Below, in pieces: positions 46,831 through 53,596 of a DNA stretch of 53,596 nucleotides. Within the stretch, counting starts at the first letter, position 1. The number at the start of each line of letters is the position of its first letter. This stretch comes from CAYLNM01 sp964385045. GTDB lineage: Bacteria > Planctomycetota > Phycisphaerae > Phycisphaerales > SM1A02. Made by a program: the position numbers and the translations under genes. The stretch is from NCBI GenBank assembly GCA_964385045.1, contig CAYLNM010000014.1, positions 1 to 53,596 of the forward strand, written 5' to 3'. A model generated the notes under the pieces. It was not told where the DNA came from and ran no database searches. It saw nothing but the letters and a program-made list of their open reading frames with translations.

Positions 46831-47897
46831 GCGAGCCGCCGCCTGATCGCACGAACGCCGGCCCCGGCGATGGCGGCGGCAGCGGTGGCGGCAATGGCGG
46901 CGGCGGCGGTGGCGGCGACACGGGACCCCCCGTCGCCGACCTGGCCGAGCCCGAGCCCGAGCACGAGCACGAGCACAGGGCGGGCGCCGCGGCGGCCGGG
47001 GATCCGGTCGAACACGAGCGGCGGCGCCGCGATCTCGTCCGGCTCCTCGGCGGCCCGCGCGGCCGGCTCGAGGAGGCGATCCGGGTCGGCCGCATCGCGC
47101 TGGAGTTCGTGAAGGGATTCCGGGCGCTGCACTTCCTCGGCCCCTGCGTGACCGTCTTCGGCTCGGCCCGCTTCGGCGAGGACGACCGCTGGTACCGGAT
47201 GGCCCGCGAGGTCGGCGCGGCCCTCGTCCGCAACGGCTTCACCGTCCTGACCGGGGGCGGGCCGGGGATCATGGAGGCGGCCAACCGCGGCGCCCGCGAG
47301 GCCGGCGGCCGCTCGATCGGCTGCAACATCGAGCTGCCGATGGAGCAGGAGCCGAATCCCTACGTCGACCGCTTCATCGACTTCCGCTACTTCTTCGTGC
47401 GGAAGGTGATGCTCGTGAAGTACAGCCACGCGTTCATCGTGATGCCCGGCGGCTTCGGCACGATGGACGAGCTCTTCGAGGTCGGCACGCTGATCCAGAC
47501 GCGGAAGATCGACCGCTTCCCCGTGGTGCTCATGGGCCGCGACTTCTACGGCCCGATCCTGAGCGTGCTGCAGGACCGGTTCCTCGCCGAGGGGACGGTG
47601 AGCGAGAACGACCTGCGGTACGCGATGCTCACCGACTCGGTGGACGAGGCCATGCGGCACGTGATGGCGGCCTTCGAGCTCGACGTGGCCGAGGGCAAGG
47701 CGCCGCGCCGTCGGCCGTCGCGGCTGCTCGGCGAGTCGGCCGAGGGCGGGCCGGGCGACCGGGTCGACACGGGAGGCCGCACGCCGCCCGCCGCCGGCAC
47801 CGAGGCACGGCCGCAGGAGCCGACGCTCGCCGGGGAGCCGTCGGTCCGGCCCGCGGACGAGCGGGCGGCGGCGGTGGACGACCGGGCGGACCGCTGA
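46827..47897 (+). CDS. LOG family protein (TIGR00730-like)
   Basis: This 356-residue protein has a Rossmann-fold LOG core at about 90-290: VTVFGSARFGEDDRWYRMA, LTGGGPGIMEAANRGAREAGG and the catalytic/nucleotide motif IVMPGGFGTMDELFE. LOG proteins hydrolyse nucleoside 5'-monophosphates (cytokinin-activating type) or related nucleotides. The first 75 residues are low complexity: a Gly run and a Glu/His/Pro segment (EPEPEHEHEH). The last 65 are disordered. GTG at 46827 overlaps the activator stop by 4 bp (GTGA), so both are coupled, although a link to acetate use is unclear. The core call is firm and the substrate unknown. Confidence 0.92.
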   Translation: MSEPPPDRTNAGPGDGGGSGGGNGGGGGGGDTGPPVADLAEPEPEHEHEHRAGAAAAGDPVEHERRRRDLVRLLGGPRGRLEEAIRVGRIALEFVKGFRALHFLGPCVTVFGSARFGEDDRWYRMAREVGAALVRNGFTVLTGGGPGIMEAANRGAREAGGRSIGCNIELPMEQEPNPYVDRFIDFRYFFVRKVMLVKYSHAFIVMPGGFGTMDELFEVGTLIQTRKIDRFPVVLMGRDFYGPILSVLQDRFLAEGTVSENDLRYAMLTDSVDEAMRHVMAAFELDVAEGKAPRRRPSRLLGESAEGGPGDRVDTGGRTPPAAGTEARPQEPTLAGEPSVRPADERAAAVDDRADR

Positions 47898-47898
47898 G

Positions 47899-47982
47899 GA
47901 GCCGCCGCCGAGGACGCGCCGCCGAAGAGCCGCCGCCGAGGACGCGCCGCCGAGGAGCCGCCGCCGAGGAAGCGCCGCCGAG
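47899..47982. repeat. 28-bp tandem repeat, three copies
   Basis: Units start at 47899, 47927 and 47955 with at most two differences. Each contains GAGCCGCCGCCGAGGACGCG-like sequence. The array fills the gap between the LOG gene and the convergent helicase gene. Confidence 0.9.
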
Positions 47983-48003
47983 CCAGGGCCGCAGCCGCGT
48001 GGA

Positions 48004-51000
48004 TCAGCCCACCGCCGCGCCCGACGATCCGGAGGCTCCGGGCGCCCCCGCCACCGGCCGCACCCCCGCCTGCTCGAGCCCGGTCCACAGCTCGTTGAGC
48101 GCCCGCTCCGGGTCGAGGTGGAAGCGGGTTCCGGAGACGTCGAGGTAGCGCCAGCCGGCTCGCTCGAGCCGGCGTCGCCGGGCGAGCAGCGACGCGAGCT
48201 CCTCCCGGTCGCGCCGGGCCTCGCCCTCGCACGCCACCGCCACCAGTCGGCGGCCGTCGGTCACCACGAGGTCGAGCCGCCCGCCCGCCACCTCGAAGGC
48301 GGGCAGCACGTCGTAGCCGCGGGCCCGCAGGGCGCGGTGGACGTCGAGGGCGAGCCACGAGGCGAAGGGCGTGGGGGCCGGGTCCCGATCGCGGTCGAGC
48401 CCGGCGGTTCGGGCCGCGAGCTCGTCGAGGTCCGGCACCTCGACCGGGACCGGGCCGGCGGGCTCGAGGCAGTACTCGAGGATGCGGCGCCGCAGGTCGT
48501 CGGGGTTCGCGAGGTTCTCGAGCGTCACCGAGTGCACCAGCCACACCTGGTCGCAGCCCCGGCTCATCGCGACGTTGAACCGCTGGCGGGCGTCGCGGCG
48601 CACCAGCGGCATCGCCCGCACCGGCGTGCCGTCGGCGTGCACGGGCGCGGCCACGAGGCCCAGGAACATCACGTCGCGCTCGTCGCCCTGGAACCCGTAC
48701 GCGTCGCCGCAGACCAGCCGCCGTGCCGCCATCGCCTCGGGGCCGATGCGGCGGGCGAGGCCGTCCTCGACGAGCTTCGCCTGCGCCTCGCCGAGCAGCG
48801 ACACCACGCCGAAGGTGCGGCCGTCGTAGGCCGGGTCCTCGTGGCAGGCGGCCACCAGCTCGACCATCGCCGCCGCCTCGGGCGGGTTGGTGACGTCGCC
48901 GCCCCGCTCGACCCGGACGCCCTCGGGCACGTGCACCGTGCGGACCGGCTCGAGGCGGTCGGGCGGGGCCTGCCGCAGCGGGACCAGCCGTCCGTCGTAC
49001 GCGAGCCGGTCGCTGAAGCCGATGATCTCGGGCATGCAGCGGAAGTGCTCGCGCAGGCGAACCGGGTCGTCGAACCACACGCGGCCGAGATCGAAGAGGC
49101 TGGTGTCGGGCTCGAGCACCGCGGCCACGGGATCCCGGTCGAGGTGCTTCGACGCGAGGCGGTACAGCGGCTCGCGCTCGATGATGACGGTCGGGCTGAT
49201 CTGCTCGTCGTCGCCGACGACGACCAGCCGCGAGGCGATCCACGCCAGGCCCACCGCCTCGATGCCGCACTGCGAGGCCTCGTCGACGATGACGACGTCG
49301 AAGGCGCCCGGCGTCGGCTCGACCTGCTCGGCCACGCGGTACAGCGGCATGATCCAGCCGGGCACCGCCTCGCGGCAGCGCTCGAGCAGCCCGCGGGCCT
49401 TGCGGCGGCGGGCCGCGGCGTAGCGCCCGGTCCCCTTGCCGAGGTTGCGGGTGGCGATCATCCACGACTGCAGGTGCTGCCGCGCGGCGTCGTCGAGCCG
49501 CTCGCGGGCGGCGGTCCACGCCCGGGCCGCGACGAGCTCGGTCGTCTCGCGCTCGATCGCCTCCTGCAGGCGCCGGGCCCGCCGGTTGAGCTCGCCGAGG
49601 TCCGGCCCCGAGTCGAGCCGCTCGAGCCACGCGCGGGCGCGGGCGTGGTCCCACGCCGCGGGCAGGGCCGCGAGCCGCTCGTCCCAGTGCGCCGCCTCGG
49701 GGTCCCCGGCGATCGCGCGGGCCAGGGGCTCGAGGGCGGCGGGCATCCCGGCGATCTCGTCCCGCACCGCCGCGAGCCGATCGACGTCGGCGTGCAGCGC
49801 CTCGAGCTCGCCGCGGGCACGGGCGAAGGCCCCGAGGTCGCGCTCCCGCACCGCGGCGGCGAGGCGGCCGCACACGGCATGCGCCCCGGCCCGCGCTGCG
49901 ACGTCCTCGATCGCGGCCGCCGCCTCGTCGACCTCGGCCCGGGCCACCGCGACGTCCGCCTCGCCCTGGCGCCGGGCGGCGGCGGCCCGCCAGCCCTCGA
50001 CCGCGTCGCGGCTCGTCCAGTCCGGCTCGCCGAGCCACTCCGCCGCCGCGGCGTGCACCGCCTCGCGGGCCGTGGCGAGGTCGCGGTCGAGTCGGGCGAG
50101 CCGCTCGAGATCGTCGAGGCAGCGGCGCAGGCTCGCGAACCGCAGTCGCAGCGGGCCCGTGCCGGTGCGCACGAGGTCGGAGACGTAGGCGTCGAGCCGC
50201 CGCATGCGGGCCTCGACCTCCAGCGACTCGAGCAGCGGCCGCAGCGTCTCGGGGCGATCGCACGCGCGGCCGTCCACGCGGACCTCGTCCATGACGTAGC
50301 GGGCCCGCCGGACCGAGGGGACCACGAGCCGGGCGAGGAGGCCGACCGATCCGCCGCGCTCGAGACGGGCGAGCAGGTCCTCGGCGTCGGCCCGCAGGCG
50401 GGCGCGATCGATCGAGTCGGGGATCGAGAGCTCGCGATCCTCCACCGGACCGATCGCGGCCTCGATCTCCTCCGCGTGACCGCGGGCGACCTCGAGCCGC
50501 TCCGTCCACCGCTCGCCGTCGCCCGCGAGGACCTCGTCCGCCGCCCGGCCGAGCCACCCCGCCCCGCGGGCGGCGGCGTCGACGTCGCCCATCGTGCGCA
50601 GCAGCGCCGAGAGCGCCGCCTCGAGCCCCTCGACCTCGGCCGCCTCGAGGTCCTCGGGATCCGGACCCTCGGGACTCGTGGCCGCGAGGACGTCGAGCCG
50701 GGCGGCCACCGTGGACTCGGCCTCGACGAGGTCGCGCACGCGGCTCGCCTCGGGCAGGTCGGCGGGATCCGGCAGCACCGCCCCGTCGAGCTCGGCCCGG
50801 CGCGCGGGGTCGATCGACCGAAGGGCCGCGAGCAATTCGGGCAGCCGGGCCGCCTCCTCCGGCAGCGCGGCGTCGGGGTCGATGACCGCGACCTCGAGCC
50901 AGGCGTGGCGGTCGCCCTCGGCCGCGACCTGCCGCGCGATCGCGTCGGGCGTGCCGCGGTAGCCGGTCCCCTCGATCGCGGTGGGCGTGCCCCGGACGCG

Positions 51001-52956
51001 GCGACGCTCGAGGATCTCGCCGTCGAGGGCGGCGAGCTCGCTCCGGAGCCGCTCGAGGCGCGACGCGGCCTCCTCGGCCCGGCGACGGTCGATCGCCGGG
51101 TCCTCCTCGCAGCGCTCGACGATGGTGGCGACGCTGGACTCGAGCTGCTGCAGGGCGCGGCCGTCGTTGCCGAGCAGCGCGATGCACAGCGGCCGCAGCT
51201 CCTCGGGGAGCTTGTCGCGGACCACCGCGAGGGCCCGCGGGGACTGGGCGGTGACGAGCACCCGCCGGCCGGTCGCCAGCAGGTGGCACATCAGGTTGGC
51301 GATCGTGTGACTCTTGCCGGTGCCGGGCGGCCCCTGGACGAGGACGCCGGGACTGCGGGAGAGGCGGCGGACGATCGCCCGCTGCTCGTCGTTGGCCGGC
51401 AGCGGGAGCAGGACCTCGGGCGCCGCGTCGGGCACGCCGGCGGCGTCGGCGCGGCCGGGGGCGGCGCCCGCGAGCTCATCCGTTCGCGGGGCGGCGTCGG
51501 GGCCGCGATCGTCGGGGGCGACGACGCGGGAGGAGCGCGCCGCGTCGTCGGCAGCCTCCGAGGGATCGCCGATGCCGACCGCGCCGGGCTGGTCGGCCCC
51601 GCCGGCCGCGCCGCCGTCGTCGGCCGCGCCGCGTGGGCCGTCCACGCCGTCCGGGCCGGTCGGCCCCGCCGCGTCCTCGCCGGTGATGCGGCGCACCACC
51701 GCGGGCGGCGTGGTGCCCGACTCGAGCGCCTCGACGATCCGCCCGACCCGCTCGACGAGCAGGCCGCGGCCCCGCCGGCGGAGGACGATCGCGGGTGAGA
51801 GGGTCACGCGCGGCCGGTCGGTCGGCGCCTCGGGGGGATCGGTGGTGGCGGACCAGGTGCCTCGCCCCCCGCCGAGCTCGTTCGCCGCCGCCGCGAGCAG
51901 GCGATCGAGCGCCTCGGGCTCGTGCGGCGGCTCCTCGAGCGCCGCGGCGGCCTCGGTCACCCGCGCCTCCCAGCCCTCGGGGCGCTCCGTCGGCGGGAGC
52001 ATGTCGGTCTCGCCCACGGGCGGATCGTCGGCGGGCACCACCGCGATGCGACCGGTCTCCTCGTCGAAGTCGAAGGTCGCGGGCACGGCGATGAGGTGCC
52101 GGCGGACCGGCTCGCCGCCGGGCACGTCCCACGCGAGCAGGCCGAGGCCGACCACGAGCTCGAGGTCCTCCTCGCGGGCGGTGACCGCCTGCCGCATGGC
52201 GAAGAGCGCGGTGTACGCCTCGTCGTGGGCCCGCCACGCCGCGTGGCCGCGCGACCACGGCTCCCAGGACTCGCGGACGAACCGCGCGTGGGCCTCCACG
52301 ACGGCGGCCGGCGGGCCGGACTCCGGGTCGGCCGCCGCCCCGGTGTCGTCGCCGGCGGCGGTGGAGTCGGCGGGCGGCCCGTCGTCCGCGGGCTCCGCGT
52401 CGCCGGCCCCGCCGGACTCGTCGACCCTGCGGGCCCCGTCGGCCCCGTCGGCCGCGTCGGCCGCGTCCGCCACGTCCGCCGCGCCGGTCACCGCCGGGCG
52501 GCGGTCCCGGGGGGCCGTGGGGTCCTCGGCGGCCGCGTCGTCGGCATCGTCCGCTCCCCTGCCGTCCCCGTCCTCGCGCGGCTGCTCCCGCAGGGTCGGC
52601 GGCTCGTCGGGATCGAAGGGCCAGGCGGGATCGAGCCACGCCTCGAGCACGGCGGGCGGCGTCGGGCACGGCGGGGCGGCGAGCTTGTCGAGCTCGGCCC
52701 AGGCGGGTGGCCCCCCGCCCCGCCCGCCGAACGCGGCGGCGATCGTCTCGTCCTCCTCCGCCGCGTCGTGGCCGGCGGGGCGGCGCGGTCGCAGCGCGTT
52801 CACCCGGCACGACGGACCGGCGGGGAGCCCCGCGAGCCACCGGTGCGCCTCCTCGCCGCCGACGTCGGTGCGGGGCCGGGATCGCAGCGCGACCGCGTCG
52901 CGAACGAGCCGGAACAGCCCCGTGGCCCGGCTCCGTCCGTGGTCGTCCGAGCTCAT
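48004..52956 (-). CDS. Upf1-like SF1 helicase with C-terminal endonuclease-like domain
   Basis: This 1650-residue protein has a poorly conserved N-terminal third with two acidic Asp/Ala-rich inserts. The SF1 helicase core shows Walker A VQGPPGTGKSHTIANL (about 545), then a long coiled-coil insert of about 550 residues. Motif II is VIVDEASQCG (about 1222), followed by GDDEQISPT, motif V-like GFQGDERDVMF, and motif VI RFNVAMSRGCDQVWL. The last 100 residues resemble the Vsr/MTES_1575 PD-(D/E)XK fold (GGRLDLVVTDGRRLVAVACEGE, then RRRLERAGWRYLDV). ATG at 52956 was chosen for GAGGAGG upstream and a TACAAT box about 118 nt before it. Single-protein helicase-nucleases of this kind are suspected defence or repair factors. 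Confidence 0.85.
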   Translation of the reverse strand: MSSDDHGRSRATGLFRLVRDAVALRSRPRTDVGGEEAHRWLAGLPAGPSCRVNALRPRRPAGHDAAEEDETIAAAFGGRGGGPPAWAELDKLAAPPCPTPPAVLEAWLDPAWPFDPDEPPTLREQPREDGDGRGADDADDAAAEDPTAPRDRRPAVTGAADVADAADAADGADGARRVDESGGAGDAEPADDGPPADSTAAGDDTGAAADPESGPPAAVVEAHARFVRESWEPWSRGHAAWRAHDEAYTALFAMRQAVTAREEDLELVVGLGLLAWDVPGGEPVRRHLIAVPATFDFDEETGRIAVVPADDPPVGETDMLPPTERPEGWEARVTEAAAALEEPPHEPEALDRLLAAAANELGGGRGTWSATTDPPEAPTDRPRVTLSPAIVLRRRGRGLLVERVGRIVEALESGTTPPAVVRRITGEDAAGPTGPDGVDGPRGAADDGGAAGGADQPGAVGIGDPSEAADDAARSSRVVAPDDRGPDAAPRTDELAGAAPGRADAAGVPDAAPEVLLPLPANDEQRAIVRRLSRSPGVLVQGPPGTGKSHTIANLMCHLLATGRRVLVTAQSPRALAVVRDKLPEELRPLCIALLGNDGRALQQLESSVATIVERCEEDPAIDRRRAEEAASRLERLRSELAALDGEILERRRVRGTPTAIEGTGYRGTPDAIARQVAAEGDRHAWLEVAVIDPDAALPEEAARLPELLAALRSIDPARRAELDGAVLPDPADLPEASRVRDLVEAESTVAARLDVLAATSPEGPDPEDLEAAEVEGLEAALSALLRTMGDVDAAARGAGWLGRAADEVLAGDGERWTERLEVARGHAEEIEAAIGPVEDRELSIPDSIDRARLRADAEDLLARLERGGSVGLLARLVVPSVRRARYVMDEVRVDGRACDRPETLRPLLESLEVEARMRRLDAYVSDLVRTGTGPLRLRFASLRRCLDDLERLARLDRDLATAREAVHAAAAEWLGEPDWTSRDAVEGWRAAAARRQGEADVAVARAEVDEAAAAIEDVAARAGAHAVCGRLAAAVRERDLGAFARARGELEALHADVDRLAAVRDEIAGMPAALEPLARAIAGDPEAAHWDERLAALPAAWDHARARAWLERLDSGPDLGELNRRARRLQEAIERETTELVAARAWTAARERLDDAARQHLQSWMIATRNLGKGTGRYAAARRRKARGLLERCREAVPGWIMPLYRVAEQVEPTPGAFDVVIVDEASQCGIEAVGLAWIASRLVVVGDDEQISPTVIIEREPLYRLASKHLDRDPVAAVLEPDTSLFDLGRVWFDDPVRLREHFRCMPEIIGFSDRLAYDGRLVPLRQAPPDRLEPVRTVHVPEGVRVERGGDVTNPPEAAAMVELVAACHEDPAYDGRTFGVVSLLGEAQAKLVEDGLARRIGPEAMAARRLVCGDAYGFQGDERDVMFLGLVAAPVHADGTPVRAMPLVRRDARQRFNVAMSRGCDQVWLVHSVTLENLANPDDLRRRILEYCLEPAGPVPVEVPDLDELAARTAGLDRDRDPAPTPFASWLALDVHRALRARGYDVLPAFEVAGGRLDLVVTDGRRLVAVACEGEARRDREELASLLARRRRLERAGWRYLDVSGTRFHLDPERALNELWTGLEQAGVRPVAGAPGASGSSGAAVG

Positions 52957-53073
52957 CGCGTGCGTCCCTCCTCGGCTCGGCGAACGCCCGGTCGCGCGCG
53001 GGCGCCAGCCTCCCGCCCCGGGACGGCCACCGCGCCGCGACGGTGGGCCGCGGCCGCTCGAGACCGGGCGGTC

Positions 53074-53079
53074 ATTGTA
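53074..53079 (-). promoter_or_regulatory. -10 box upstream of the helicase gene
   Basis: TACAAT on the minus strand (five of six matches) lies 117 nt before the ATG at 52956, with GAGGAGG near the ATG. The -35 box is unclear. If used, it rules out the longer open frame up to 53094. Confidence 0.45.
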
Positions 53080-53142
53080 CGGTCGGCCGGACACGGATCG
53101 GCCGGCGACGCCCGTGCGAGGGGACGCCGGGCGCTCGACGCG

Positions 53143-53596
<454 letters not shown>

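Overview
The window is very GC-rich DNA (roughly three quarters G+C by eye) from a planctomycete, most likely of the Phycisphaerae. Three things point there: secreted proteins ending in a single dockerin-like Ca2+ loop, a planctomycete-type cytochrome c at the right edge, and general proteins that carry long Ala/Asp/Pro/Gly-rich inserts. It reads as chromosomal core sequence. No transposase, integrase, phage gene or CRISPR array is visible. A run of 100 N at 7981-8080 marks a scaffold join, so the distance across it is unknown.

Left part (1-16 kb). A tRNA-Ala(CGC) with its own promoter and terminator is followed by a two-gene cassette (a 66-residue protein and a minimal nucleotidyltransferase). 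Next come mutS coupled to a TPR-sulfotransferase, and two tandem thioredoxin-fold paralogues. After the gap lie an M20 dipeptidase, a zinc-ribbon membrane protein, and a leftward cluster of HEAT-like lipoprotein, M48 membrane protease and dapF.

Middle (16-38 kb). This holds a NifU C-terminal protein, csrA, an orphan mraZ with its own operator array, a flavin reductase, a glycosyltransferase, an amidohydrolase, a YpdA-like flavoprotein, a YdcZ permease and a lipoprotein amidase. The information-processing block gyrB, rpsO, pnp follows, all leftward. Then come a SEC-C/TPR/sulfotransferase fusion, two tandem secreted PPC-dockerin proteins (the second with a conspicuous promoter, operator and terminator), an ABC exporter and a PilZ-like protein.

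Right part (38-53.6 kb). The best-resolved system is an apparent sigma-54-controlled acetate module: outer-membrane porin, symporter small subunit (DUF4212), VC_2705-type Na+/solute symporter and acetyl-CoA synthetase, all leftward. A near-perfect -24/-12 promoter precedes the porin. A divergent AcoR-like sigma-54 activator and a palindromic candidate enhancer site face it. Together they would carry acetate from the outer membrane through the inner membrane to acetyl-CoA. The activator is translationally coupled to a LOG-family protein. A 1650-residue Upf1-like helicase with a C-terminal endonuclease-like domain and a partial cytochrome gene close the window.

Regulation. Many genes lack a Shine-Dalgarno sequence. 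At least seven have a TANNNT hexamer ending 5-9 nt before the start codon, which suggests leaderless transcription.
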